A stretch of DNA of 64,000 nt from Sorghum bicolor (Eukaryota > Streptophyta > Magnoliopsida > Poales > Poaceae): contig NC_012874.2 of NCBI RefSeq assembly GCF_000003195.3, positions 3,193,001-3,257,000 of the forward strand. The letters run 5' to 3'. The notes under the pieces were generated by a model. The model was not told the origin of the DNA and did not search any database. It was given only the letters and a program-made list of their open reading frames with translations. Numbering within the stretch: the stretch's first letter is position 1; every line of letters begins with the position of its first letter. The position numbers and the translations under genes were made by a program. Of the stretch, positions 10,795 to 23,050 are shown one piece after another.

Positions 10795-11058
10795 AATGCC
10801 ACACGTAGGTAGTTGTACATCACAACAAGCTAAGAAAGAATAAAATTTGCCATAGAAGTCCACCCATTATACTTGTTTGTCATAAACCAGACATGAAACA
10901 TTGTTGCCAAGGAAAGCAAACTTTTTAGTAGAGTATGCATAGAGCATACCAGAAGGAGATAAAACTAGTACTCAGCAACACCAGCACAAAGAGTTACATG
11001 TCATCTGATTATTGTGCCCTGAATAGAACAAGTTACCAAATGTATCTTCCAACTAGGA
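10795..11058 (-). other. 3' flank of the MBD gene
   Basis: This AT-rich DNA lies between the MBD stop codon and the copia-1 target site and would hold the 3' untranslated region of the minus-strand gene. I see no decisive polyadenylation signal and no other gene. Confidence 0.4.
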
Positions 11059-14000
11059 TTACAAAAAGCCAGGCGGGCCGTCCTCATTTGAATAACGGAA
11101 AATTCCTCCAACATTGGGTCTTCTTAAATAATCTGCATATGCTGTAAATGGATTGAATCAGAGAGAATGCTACTGGAAAAGCATATCAAATTGTTTATAA
11201 GGAGAATTTGTGAATAAGGTAGATGTAAAACTTGAGAACTCCAAAAGATTCCCACTGGAATCTATAAAACTATGGACACTTAACCACTAGTATAATTTTT
11301 ATGCTCAAATGGCATTTATGTAAGAAGATAAAATACCAACAACAGTTAGGTTAAAGTTTTTTTATTTCTTCCACTAAAATATGTATTATAGATATTATTA
11401 ACATACAAATTAGTGGTGGAAAACATGGGATATAAATAGTTTTTTTTTTGCGATGGCTATAAATAGGTTTGTGACAACCTTTGGTTTGCTCATCCTTCCT
11501 CATGAAGTTATCTGCACATATTCAATGTGTCATTTTCAAAATACCATTTTGATATTTGGTTCCACCTATATCTAATCATCATACTGCTGGGGTTCACATG
11601 AGAATGGTTTGCTTCCTCCATGCGAAATTTGGTATGGTGATTTCAGTTAGGGCTTCCTCCCAATAAGACAAGTAAAATCTGGTCTCAGATATTTGGTGGA
11701 TGTCTGAGGGAGAAAATAGGCATATTTCTTTACTGCTAGTCTGCTACACGAAAGCAGTCAGCTTATTTGCTGCTATCTTGGTGCACCATATATTTACAGT
11801 ACTACCGTTTGAACTACGATAGAGTACCGATGCATCGGCAGCTTTTTAACATGAAGCTAAAGAATAATTGTTAGAAATAAACCTGTTGGCCTTTTAGGAG
11901 GATCATTGTTTGCAGGCAGTAACATGGTTCTTTTGGTTGAACGCCTTGAACCTGCACATGATGAAATGATGATTCACTGACATCTTTTTGCTATATAAAC
12001 AAAGTTCAAATAATACTTAATTAATACAGCAATGTAAATTTTAACTCTTTTTGCTATATGAACAAAGTTCAAATAATACTTAATTAATACAGCAATGTAA
12101 AGTTTAACTCAACCTTGGCATTATTGACTTTACTGCTATGCTATAAAAGATCAAAAATAGTTCAAATTAATGTAGCGCCCGACCCCACCCACACACATTC
12201 CACACAGGCTAGTGTATAATAACAACCATGTTCAGTAACTAACAACTGTTTCAAAATTACCAGAACTCTGTCCACTAGGATCATCAGCCAATTTCTGCAG
12301 GAAATGAGAACATAAAATGATTACATGAGGATCAAGATATCGATATAGTACTGGGTACAAATGATTTAAATAGGTTTACAAATGTGGATATAGACACCTT
12401 CTGCAGAAGCCCTTTCCCTTTAACTTCTCCAGTGTCTAGAAAGTGTTGAACTTCTTTCTTGGAGCGGAAGGTATGTGCATAATCCCTGTGAGTGTAATAC
12501 TGGATAAAGGAAAAAAATAATCCATTTAGATAAGGTAATCCATTTAACATATGTATATCAAGCGCAACATATAGTGAGCTCATATCAATTCTTGTGACCC
12601 CTAAAAAATGGACTGTCATTGCTAGGTCAATTAAATAAAAAATAATTAGTAGGTGAATCATGAATATTATGTTATTAAAGTACCATATAACTAAACAAAT
12701 CGTGAAACTAAATTATCATTTATTCGATCACACCAGCGTTGAGGAAATAATTATTTACAAGCACAACATAACATTGTACGTATAGAATCCCAATGAAAGC
12801 GCCCCCTTAATCATTTACTTAAATGGAAGCATACTCGGTAATAGAAGAGAAGGGAACAATTGTGGAATAGAATATCGACAACCCATAACAACAGAGATTT
12901 CATAAATAACTAAAACTGATGGCCCATAAATATGATGGATTGATTTCAATTGTGATGATGTCAATACTAAAGTGCATGAGGACTTTTAGTTATCTATTAC
13001 CTATTACCTATTATCTATTATTTCTATATACCCACTAGCTAACTGCAGTTACTTCCTCTAAAGCTGAACTCTCAAACCTCGATGTCACTCCAATTTCTCA
13101 TTGTCTGATCCAAAGGAAACTATAATTTCTAGCCATTCATTCATCGCTAGCTTTGCCTTGCCTCTGGCTTTCCCGCTCCCCTTTCCCACCCACCAATCTA
13201 ACGTAGCACTATCCTCATCAAGCCGAATCCTCTCCAGCCCACAGAATTCAACTATAGGCGTATTGATTCCAAATTAGATCCCAAACACAAGTGCAAGAAA
13301 TATGGATACTAATGCAGCCTTCCTTCCTCCACTCATATATGGCATGCATATATCTTAATGGCTTCATGCCTCTATTCCTTTCCCACCACACCATCTAGAG
13401 CCTTCCTCTGCCCATACTTTGTTTATTTGGGATGGTTCTGTGCATTTGCTATGCTTTTATTCATTCCTCATGCATAGTTTGCACAACTACTGATTCAAGT
13501 TGAATATGTTACAAATAATAAATCATAAAACCAGCACCATTACTATCCTTTATATCTCTTATTTTGTTTCACCTTTTTAATGAATGAGGATGCATATAAG
13601 TTTCTCTCCCTCCATCCTACAATTTCCCATTCTCCTCATCGTCACAAAAAACCATGGAACATCACCAAAGAAAACAAACAGGCCAGTTCTCCGATCCTTT
13701 GGTGCCAACATACAACATACTACTTCCTTCTTAAGCAAATATTGTTATCATATTATATTTTTTTTTATCTTGTTACATCCATATCATCTTTGCTAACAAC
13801 AATGGTAACACTTCAACTCCAGTATAGTTCCAAAAACCTCTTATCATCAGTTGCATCACTGTTCCATCAGTTGGCCCAAGGAGGTATATATACAACAGAT
13901 ACATGGATGAAATGCATGAACTCAAGGATACTACAAATTCGAAGGTTTTGTAACCCTCACAACAAACTCTCAGGGTGAAGACAGCAACAAAACTGCCACC

Positions 14001-15952
14001 TGATCATCACATTACCACAGTCATCATCTGCATCAAAACGGGAGAAGAGGACTTGACCTAAAACTTTAATAAAAATACCTCTTTTATTTTTAATACATAA
14101 CTTCCATTTAGAAAAAAATCTTTCTACAACTAACATCATTTCTATGTACAGTACAAAGTGCTTCCATTCATCTTAATTTTCTCCTTTCCATCACTCAACC
14201 TCCAATTAAATTGCACTAATCCACTCAGGCTAGGATTGGATACTATTTTAAAGTTCACCTCTTTCATCCTAAGCTTTTCCAAAATTGGTTTTCTCAAACT
14301 CTCACAACACCACATAGGGTATTCACCTAATTTGTATAAATTATTAATCAAAACAGTTTGGCACAAAATGAAGCAGACACCTTAGGGAAACATGTTATGC
14401 AACTGTCAGCATGTGGTACATATTGGAGGAGAAAGGGACTGCGAGTCTATAACAAAGAATGGTCGTCCACCCAACAGTTACACTAAGAAAAATTACCAGT
14501 GGCCAAGCAGTTTACTCTTTTGATATATTAATGCTTTACATTCTACTACACTAGTGAAGAGGACCACTAAAAGCCTTGAGACATAGGGAAATCAGTCTAA
14601 TCAGTACAGGAAATCCCCTTCTTTGAATAAAGACTTCCAGAGTGACTGGTGTTCATTATTGCTACATCATAATAAACAAACCTTCAACATGACAGTCACT
14701 CTAGAAGTCTTTATTCGAAACCATTTATAATTTTAATAGTTGGAAGCGAACATGACTTGCATTAATGCATGTAGTAGTGCAGGGAATGATATTTTTATAA
14801 GGTACTCATGTTCTCATTTTGCAGAGAAGAGTCGTCCAACTTTGTCTTCACATGTCTATTGAAAAAAATGCATTGTGCGCTATCATCCATTCACAAGGTG
14901 AAACCTTTAGTATCAAATTAATTCCACTTTACTACAAAGCTTACAAAGAAACAAGGTGAAACCTTTGTGAAAAATATTACCATGATTCACCAAATTTTAG
15001 TAAACATGGTCCCTTTATTTGTATATGTATGTGTGTAACCATGAACGGAAGTAATAACACAAGAAATAGCTGCTGAGACTAGATAAGCTTCAAAACAACA
15101 CATTCCAATAATTGGTAGATTATGCACTAAGAAAGTTTTGCAAACTGTTTACATATATAAATGAATGTAAAATAAATCCATCATCTAACTCGAACACTTT
15201 GATACAAGCAAAAAATCACTTCTATATATGTGTTCTCTGACATAAACTGAATAGTATCTAGACATGCATAAAAAATAATCATCTCGTTTGGTCATAAACA
15301 TGGAAGATAAAATTTCACTGGAACATGGTTACCTCTATTTTTTAAACTTAAAAAACAACAATAGTACTGACCTTGTCCTTTCTTCCACTACCATCAGCAC
15401 GAGCTATTTCCATGCACTTCCACCCTTCGAGATCAGCTATGTTTGACTTATAGTCATCGTTCAGCCATTTGGGGAGAGGCAGGTATTCCTTACGTTCCAC
15501 GAGTGGGGGTAGATCAGTTGTCATCTTGATACAAAAGGTGAATTTATTGTTAATTTGTGCATGGAAAATTCATCATTCCAAGAATCAGTGATAGATAGAA
15601 TTGAAGATGCAGTCTTATTGAGTAGATAACCATGCAATGGAAACTAGCTAGAGAAACAAGATTAAATATGATAAAAACTAAATTCAGTTATAATTTGCAA
15701 TAATGTATCTCATGAATACCCATTATATAATGAGCATGTCACTTAGTCAGAACACGAGATAGTTTCTACCGTGTGCACCTTTGCATTTATGGGCAGAATT
15801 TTTCCATCACCGTTCTCCCCGTCCATCTCAGTGTTTCTTGACATAATGTTGGCCGCCCTGTTTTTCTTTGTTGTAGGATTGTCTTTAAAACTCAGCCTTT
15901 TCCTTGTATTGTTATGGCCTCCTGGTAGCCAAGGATTAACAGATTTGCCCAT
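11059..15952 (-). CDS. Methyl-CpG-binding-domain (MBD) protein, six exons, 204 residues
   Basis: Exons, in order of transcription: 15,952-15,770; 15,524-15,372; 12,499-12,398; 12,294-12,261; 11,951-11,883; 11,132-11,059 (TAA at 11,061-11,059). All introns are GT-AG and every junction keeps phase, giving 615 coding bases. Residues about 78-137 form an MBD fold signature: LPKWL, GWK, SGRKDKYYTH, FRSKKEVQHFLDTG. MBD proteins bind methylated CpG DNA in the nucleus and link it to chromatin repression, but some plant MBDs have lost methyl binding. The C-terminal tail is basic (GSRRSTKR, KRPTG) and ends EDGPPGFL. The 2.87-kb intron between exons 2 and 3 splits the MBD exactly after RKDK. Exon 1 follows a possible acceptor (CTGTAG) with an in-frame stop before its ATG, so an upstream non-coding exon is possible. 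The exon 2 acceptor ends AAG, slightly unusual. Small exons between 11,132 and 11,883 cannot be excluded. Confidence 0.78.
11984..12109. repeat. 63-bp tandem duplication in an MBD intron
   Basis: The unit beginning CTTTTTGCTATATAAAC is repeated once 63 bases later (CTTTTTGCTATATGAAC) with only a few differences. It lies in the 309-bp intron between exons 4 and 5 and explains part of that intron's length. Confidence 0.8.
13957..14366 (-). other. Unrecognised open stretches in the large MBD intron
   Basis: Two adjacent minus-strand frames (14,366-14,142 and 14,139-13,957) carry protein-like text such as KIVSNPSLSGLVQFNWRLS and SRFDADDDCGNVMIRW. A GTACAT near the end of the first could be a splice donor. 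I do not recognise a family. They may be a relic of a gene or transposon inserted in the intron, or chance. Confidence 0.2.
14620..14722. repeat. Near-perfect inverted repeat (about 28-bp arms) in the MBD intron
   Basis: TTTGAATAAAGACTTCCAGAGTGACTG at about 14,622 is matched in inverse by CAGTCACTCTAGAAGTCTTTATTCGAA ending near 14,719, with a loop of about 44 bases. Most mismatches would be G-U pairs in RNA. It may be a MITE relic or a small-RNA hairpin. Confidence 0.6.
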
Positions 15953-16670
15953 GTCAGTCTACAGCATGTTTTTTTTTGCATGCTATTGAAGAAGATTAAT
16001 GAAGAACCAGAATATAAATTGCAAACAAAAGTCTAGCCAACATCAATGAAGGACTGAAATAGGTGACCTAGGGGTTGAATGGGAGCCTGAAATATTTTTC
16101 TTCTCAAAGAATAAGAAAGCAGCCTATATGTCCCGAGACAACCCACAGGGGCGGATCTAGACTATTTTGGTGCTGTCACCTGACATCATCAATAAATTTC
16201 TAAAGTTTTTTTTGAGCTTAACAGGAGGGGTTGCCCCTTACTGAACTTTTATTAATTTAAAACTAGAAATTACAAAAGTCCAAGACTAATGTATTATTGG
16301 TCTAAGGGAAAACAAGAGCAATAACCATGATTTTGAACACCATTGACATGATCAAAGTTTCTTTGTCGGGGGTCTGCCTTTGAACCCACAAACCTCTCGA
16401 GTAGCGCTACCCAAGATCTTTTTGTCACAAAGGAACTACAGAGCCTAGGAAGTAAACCAAAAGGATGTGTAAGCATTCAGAAATGAACATGGAATGAGTT
16501 TCACATTCTTAAATACCCAACCAGACAAACTCCATAACCTTTTATCTGCTCCATTACTTCATAAGGATCAGTCCCATAAAGGATGTCATTGTGAAGGTAA
16601 TCCCAAAGAATATTTACAAAAGATATTAGAGATTCACTATGAATTGAAGAATTTCTCTATTAAATCGTGG

Positions 16671-16724
<54 letters not shown>

Positions 16725-16868
16725 ATATTTTTCTACACGTCCGTGTAGTTACTCTCATCTTCAATAAACCCACATTGTATATATTTCCAAGGACCTCATC
16801 ATGGCATGAAGAAACCACTCAAGAAGAGCCCAAGAAGTCCAGCTAAATGATTTTCACGAAATCCACCA
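15953..16868. other. 5' flank of the MBD gene, with a TA microsatellite
   Basis: No gene is seen. A perfect (TA)n run of about 50 bases lies at 16,671-16,720. The words CAGGGGCGGATCTAGAC near 16,147 look like the edge of a degraded DNA transposon. This stretch should contain the MBD promoter unless an upstream exon exists. Confidence 0.4.
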
Positions 16869-18235
16869 AAAGGTTCAAGAGAAATGAGGATTCTCGCAGG
16901 GAGTAACTTAGAAGGTAGGACCTGGGCTTGAAGCCATCATATGAACAACCAAGGGTACCAAAACACTCCAAAAACATTTCTACAACTCATGCAAAGTAGC
17001 AGATAAAAAATCACCAAAAATTGTCTCCGAAAATCTAAAAAACATAAATTTCAGATTTAAACAGGGGAACAAACTTGCACATGTTTGATACCTGGGTTAC
17101 TACAAGATGTTGGATTGCAAGCTTCTCCTAGCCTAGTACAGATCTAGAATGTCACAATGATCAAGAATAAAGAGCCCCTTCCTAATTTGCTCCCTCCAAC
17201 CCTAGACTTCTCTCACACACAAAATAACTGAGTCACACCTCCAAGGGAGGAACTTAGAAGGTAGGACCTGGGCTTCAAGCCATCATATGAACAAGTTCAA
17301 AGGGTACCAGAACACTCGAAAAACATTTCTACAACTCATCCCGTGTAGCAGATAAAAGATCCCCAAAAACTGGCTCGAAAATCTAAAAAAGAAAAAAGTT
17401 CAGATTTAAACAGAGCGGAACAAATTGCACAAGTTTGATAGCAGGGTTACCTCAAGTTTTTTTTTGTTACAAGCTTCTCTTCTAGTCTTATACAGATCTA
17501 GAATGTCAAAATGCTCAAGAACAAAGAGCCCTTCCTCCTTCTTCACTCACACACAATATAAGAGAGACACCTCCAAGGGAAGAACTTAGAAGATAGGGCT
17601 TCAAGCCATCACATGAACAAGTTTCAAGGGTACCAAAACAGTCCAAAAACATTTTTACAACTCATCCCAAACAGCAGAGAAAAAATCCCCATAAATTGGC
17701 TCCGAAAATCTTAAAAAAAGATAAATTTCAGATTTAAACAGAGGGGACACAAACTTGCACAAGATTGATACCAGGATTACCTCAAGATGTTCGATTACAA
17801 GATTCTCCTAGTCTAATATAGATCTAGAATGCCCTCAAGAAGAAAGAGCCCTTCCTCCTTTCTCCCTCTAACCCTAGACTTCTCTCACACACAAAATAAG
17901 CAAGACACCACCATGGGAGGAAGATAGGACCTGGGCTTCAAGCTGTCACATGAACAAGTTCCAAGGATACACAAACAATCCAAAAACATTTTTACAACAC
18001 ATCCCATGCAGTCCATAAAATTTGGCTCCGAAATCTTAAGACAATAAATTTCAGAAAATAAACAGAAGGGAACAAACTTGCACAAGATTTACCTCAAGAT
18101 GTTCGATTAAGAACTTCTCCTAGTTTAACATAGATCTAGAATGTCAAGTTGCTCATGAACAAAGAGTCACTCCTCCCTTTCTACCTCTAATCCGAGGAGA
18201 CCTCCAAGGGATGTTTGTTTCAACTAGCCTTCTCC
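16869..18235. repeat. Tandem array of about four diverged ~335-bp units
   Basis: The same text recurs at about 16,919, 17,265, 17,591 and 17,928: GACCTGGGCTTCAAGCCATC, then GGTACCAAAACA, ACATTTCTACAACTCATCCC, TTCAGATTTAAACAG, CAAACTTGCACAAG, TACAGATCTAGAATGTCA and CAAAGAGCCCTTCCTCC. Spacings are about 346, 326 and 337 bases. The units differ by many substitutions and small indels, so the array is old. It has no coding capacity and lies upstream of the MBD gene. Confidence 0.85.
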
Positions 18236-18889
18236 ACTATATATATATTTATGAACTTCAGTATTTCCAAATTTGTCCTTACATAAAACACTCAACCTAA
18301 ATACCCCTAGGGGTAGAAAGGCCAATTTTTTGTCGATTCATCGGGTGGACCTGGTTTGCTTAAAAAGTTAACTGTGTGAGCTAGCTCTGAGCTATCCATA
18401 CTATGCAAGTATAACATTTATGGTAGCTATTATTGGAGTAAGTTAACTTCATCCAAGCTTATGCATTACAGTTACTGCATTGTATTATTACTTAACTTAA
18501 GTGTGAGTTTTCCTAATTAGCTGTAGGTTGCACAACAATGTGGTACGGTGATCCAGCTAGCATGCTATTTTGAATTTTGATTTTACAAGAACAAAATCCC
18601 AAGTACTTTACATGAGAAAGCAAGGTTCTTTTTCATCCCTCTATATCACATATTTCAATTATTTAGATATCTGGGGTCCCTAAAATAAATTATTCACAAT
18701 TATGGGAATGTTAGCAAGGAATAAAGTGTGTGCAAGATCAATCGAACGATAGCATGCTGATTGGACAACATTTTGTCTTTAGTATTACATTTTTAGTTAG
18801 TTTTATTTTAATATTTATGAAAGGTAGGGAGTGAGGATGCTCAAACTAGACTTGAAGTTGTGCGTGATCTTTTGTGCATCATTTTGGGG
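18236..18889. other. Intergenic DNA, no gene seen
   Basis: AT-rich sequence. A block near 18,335-18,355 (minus-strand PGPPDEST-like) resembles one at 18,925-18,955 (PGPSDEAT-like), suggesting an old local duplication. Confidence 0.3.
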
Positions 18890-19221
18890 GAAGTTATTTT
18901 AAATGCTCGTGTAGATCTTCTTCCCCTCAATGTTTTTGTCGCTTCATCGGATGGACCCGGTGTCTTCACAACTTAGTTTCGCAATTGATGCAAACTTCGC
19001 AATGATGCCACACGTCCTTGAACTTTTATGGTGAAGCAAACGTACCATATTCCTCTCAGCACTACCATCTTCCTCTTCTCTAGAAACAAGCATACCAGAA
19101 TTCATTTCCGCTAGTTGGTATATTGGTGACATTTGGGTTTAGAAAACTTTCATTGACTGTTTGATCTTTGTCTTGTGAACTATCACTTGGATTTAGGGAG
19201 TACAAGTACATACCCATAATC
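18890..19221 (-). pseudogene. Exon-like remnant, related to sequence beside the second MBD locus
   Basis: On the minus strand, 19,221-19,085 encodes SLNPSDSSQDKDQ and aligns with 59,100-58,985 (STNQSDSSENREE). The flanking bases also align (GAACTATCACTTGGATTT here, GAGCTATCACTTTGATTT there). The continuation of this exon-like block is at 21,628-21,665, beyond the L1. Further left, near 18,955-18,900, a frame reads TPGPSDEATKTLRGRRSTR, faintly like the basic tail of the MBD protein. I infer remnants of a duplicated MBD-type gene; the family is not certain. Confidence 0.35.
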
Positions 19222-21613
19222 TTTTTTTGAAGGGCAGCAAAAGATTCTGCCATATTTTTATTAGATGGGAAAAACAAAAACAAAAACAAACAAAATTACA
19301 AAAGAAGAATGCCGACTCTACTCTTGCCTACACCTTTGAACACAAGGCCAAGAGAACCCAACTCTGAACACTGCCTAGTAAACGCAACACTGCGGATCCC
19401 CTTTGCAGGATAACAGCAAAAAGAACACCTGAAATACAAACTACTCACACCTAGATGCCACACAGGAAGACCAAACTCTATTACTGTGACTAAACCGTTT
19501 ATGCATTAGATCTCGTGGCCAACTCTAGTATTGCTCGATCTCTTGCATAGAAATGCCACTTGTCTCATTTGCAGCGAGTTTTTCTGGAAAGTTCTACGAT
19601 TTCTCTCCTTCCATATGTTCCACCAGTAATAGATAAAGATGCCATCAAAAACTTTCCTCTCCTTGCTTTCAATCTTTGAACGACATCTACGCCAATAGTT
19701 GTGGAGCGAACCTTCCATTCGCACAGTGTCAATGCTAGCGAGCCCAAAGCCACTGCTTCAGTGTCTCCCAGACTTGCTTTGAAAAAACACAATCTTTACA
19801 TAAGTGCATTGGCGTTCTGGATCACTTCCACAGAGCTTGCATATTGGATCATGTGGCCATTGCTATTCATCAAATTGTTTGCAGTTAGAATCATTTTATG
19901 CAGCAAGATCCAAGCAAAAAATTTGCATTTTTGTTCCCCCTTAGCTTTCCATATCAGCGTCATTTTCAGTTTATTAAAAGTACCCTGAAATTGTATTGCA
20001 TAGGCACTCTTGGTTGTGTGTATTCTTCATCCTCTGTCCATCGCCAAATGATGCTATCCTCTATATTTTCATCCAAATGAATTTGCTCGATGGCTTCCTA
20101 GAGTATCACATATTCTTGCAATTCCTTTACTGTATCTATTTAAGTGACATGAGCAATCCATTTATTTCCTTGCAATGCCTTGTACCGTCAGCCCACGATG
20201 ATGTCCAGAACTTGGCCACCTTCCCATTGCCGATCTTCACCACTGTTGATGCTGCGAATAATTCTCTATCCCGGCTGTCATAGAGAAGGTCGAGTTTGTT
20301 CCACGCTCGCACCTTTGCTTCCATTGGAACCATAGCCAGCGCAGTCTTAGTGCTCTTGCAAAGTGTTCCAAATCCAAGATACCAAGCGCTCCTTTAATTT
20401 TTGGACGACAAGTCATTGGCCAATTGACAATAAAGTCTCCCCCATAGACTTTGTTCAGGGTTTCACCCCTCCAAAGGAAGCTCCATCCTAATCTGTCAAT
20501 CCTCTTGATTAACCATTTTTGCTCTGGAAAAGCGGTTAGGTGATAGAGTGGCTGAGAAGATAGTACCATTTTTACTAAAGTCTCCCTCCCTGCAGTGGAC
20601 AGAAATCTGCCCTTCCAGCCTGGCAATCTGGCTCCGATCATGTCTATGAGTGGCTGAACCTCAACCTTGCAGAGCTTCCTAATATGCAGCAGGAGGCCAA
20701 GATATTTCCTCAGGAAATTGCAAATTTTTCCGGGGATAGTTTTGGATCAATTGCCACCATGGCATTATTAGTCCTAATGGGGAAGAGTTCAGTCTTGGAG
20801 ATCTATCGATTTTTAGTGCCGAGCATTCACCAAAAAAAGGTTAAGATCTTATATAAATACTCCAATTCTCTGCTGCTTGGATCTGCAAAAATCGCTGCGT
20901 TGGCCGCATACAATGAACACCTTAAATTTGCCGCTTTTAGAAGTACTGGGTTTAAAACTCCTCTCTGCACGGCTGCTTCGATGATGCGTTGCAGGGGATC
21001 AATGGCTAAGATGAATAAAAGTGGTGACAGTGGATCCCCCTATCTTAACCCTCATGCGTGTCTAATTTCTTTTGTTGGTAGGCCATTGACTAAGACCTTG
21101 GACGATGTCGTGCCCAAAAGTGCAGTGATCCAATCTCTCCATTTTCTACTAAAACTGAGATTTTCAAGAACCTCCAGTAGGAAGCTCCATCCTATGGAGT
21201 CAAAGGCCTTTGAGTTGTCTAATTTGATAAAGAAGGTCGGCTTCTTCTTTTTATGTAGGAGTTGGATGACCCTCTGTACATAGATGAAATTGTCGTGGAT
21301 GCATCTTTTCTTAATAAAGGCATTTTGGGCATTGGAGACGAGTGAGTTCATGTGGGGTGCCAGTCTATTAGCTAAGATCTTTGTGATGATTTTGACAAAT
21401 TTATTTATTAGGCTTATCGGCCTGTAGTCTGATACTGAACGCGCATCTTGGATTGTTGGCAGCAGCGCAATATTTGCCTCATTAATTAGGCCTAGTCTTG
21501 TTGTGCGATGGTTATAGAAACTCATGATCGCCTGGAGTATATCCCCCTTAATAATCATCCAGCATCTTTTGTAGAAGGATCCAATGAAACCATCTGGACT
21601 GGGCGCCTTTTCC
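19222..21613 (-). mobile_element. L1 LINE, 5'-truncated and degenerate
   Basis: Minus-strand fragments read: reverse transcriptase (21,621-21,052, with SPDGF, SDYRPISLIN, KLDNSKAFDSI), the GDPLSPLLF block with the two preceding codons now stops, then the C-terminal region (LPGWKGRFLSTAGRETLVK, WSFLWRG, RWLWFQW) and the zinc-finger region to about 19,500. The catalytic YADD box reads YAAN, so the enzyme is dead. The 3' end has a short A tract (19,222-19,228 as T on the plus strand). An imperfect target duplication is likely at 19,208-19,221 and 21,614-21,627 (sharing TAATC). Confidence 0.88.
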
Positions 21614-21627
21614 ACACACATGTAATC

Positions 21628-23050
21628 TGATTAAGGGATTTTTTCCATATCTCTCTTTCGAGGATCTTATATTTAGCTCAGTTCTCATTTACATGACACA
21701 GTTAAACAATTAATTTGGTAAATATTTAATTTGCTAAATTTAGTAGTCCAGAAAGAGATTACTTGAGTACCAACAATTAATTTGCTTAATTTGGTAAATA
21801 TTTAATTGTCTTTTGGCCGATTACTTGAGTGTGGTATTATAGTTAGTCAAGCATCAGGTGAAGGCAAGGACAGATCATCAATACAGGCTGCAGATTTGTA
21901 TAAGGTTGTAAAGCCCCTGTACTGGCCATACATGCGTATTTGCCTTTTCACAAGAATTTTGTCTAGGTCTGCAAAGCCTTTATTATGTGACCTTTTTTGG
22001 GGTCTGCACTCTGCAGCCGCTGGACCTTGGTTGTCCGTGGTTGTGCATCACATAGTAGTCGTGCATGCAAGATTTCCAGAGGAAGGCAAAGGAAAGCTAA
22101 ATTCCAATGCGCTAGAAAAACCGTAAATATTTAATCCTTTCTGTTACGGAGAAGAAGAACAGAGCAGCCTCTCTAGCTGAATTGAACATACCCCTCTGAT
22201 CTCACTCTCCACTGAGGCTGGCAGCAGCAGCAGGGAAGAAGATGAACACTAGACTTCACAGTTAACAACAGGCCAGGCCCTCGCTTGTTAACAGTTAACA
22301 CGAGCACGAGCACTAGACTTAACTAACAACAGGCCAGACCCTCGCTTGTTAGAGTCCATGTCTGCGGAAAACCAAGACCAAACCAAGAGGAAGGGCTAGC
22401 TGTTAATAAGCGAGCCCCTGCAGTCAATCGGCACTCGGCAGCGTGGTCCAGGACCAGGAGACCCAAAAAAAAAGATGCGAGGTAGACCAGGAGAGTAGGA
22501 GACCCCCAAAAAAATATGCGATGTAGTAGTAGGAGGAAGAGAGACTCGGCCGACTTCTCACGCTCTGCCGCACGTGCGCTCGAGGCTTTCAGATCTGCTG
22601 GTATATGTGAGAGGAGAGCACTGAAATCAGGGAGGGAGGAGAAGAACAGTGACGGCGGCATGCGAAGGGAGCATTTCTTGGTCGGTCTCGTCTGCCTCTC
22701 TCTGAGAGTGAAGCACAAGATGGACCAAAAAAAACAGCAGGCTAGCCCCTTGCCCCTTGCTTGTTAGAGCCCGTGCCTTGCAGAAAACCAAGAACAAACC
22801 AAGAGCCAGGCCCTGCAGTCAGCCGGGCAGCCGGCAGCTGCGTGGTCCAGGACCAGGAAAAACCTAAAAAAAGAAAAGAAAAAAAGAGAGGAGGAAGAGA
22901 GACTCTCATCTCCTGGCTCCTCATGACTAATCCCACCACCTATCTCTCTCTATTCACGGATCTACTATAGAAGAAAACTAAGCACCTAGAGAAAATGACT
23001 GGAGTGGAGTTCATGCGTGCGTACCTTCTTTTACTCCGCTCCTAGAGGTT
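21628..23050. repeat. Intergenic DNA with local direct duplications
   Basis: The first ~40 bases continue the exon-like block split by the L1. TTAATTTGGTAAATATTTAATT occurs twice within 21,700-21,810. A block starting GCTTGTTAGAG and ending GTGGTCCAGGACCAGG occurs at 22,343-22,460 and again at 22,757-22,858; a shorter third piece lies at 22,265-22,290. Frames over these blocks look alike only because of the duplication. I see no supported gene. Confidence 0.5.

Noticed and set aside
22323..22939. Two minus-strand frames with similar hydrophobic text
   Set aside because: The similarity comes from a direct DNA duplication; there is no start context, domain or codon bias to support genes.
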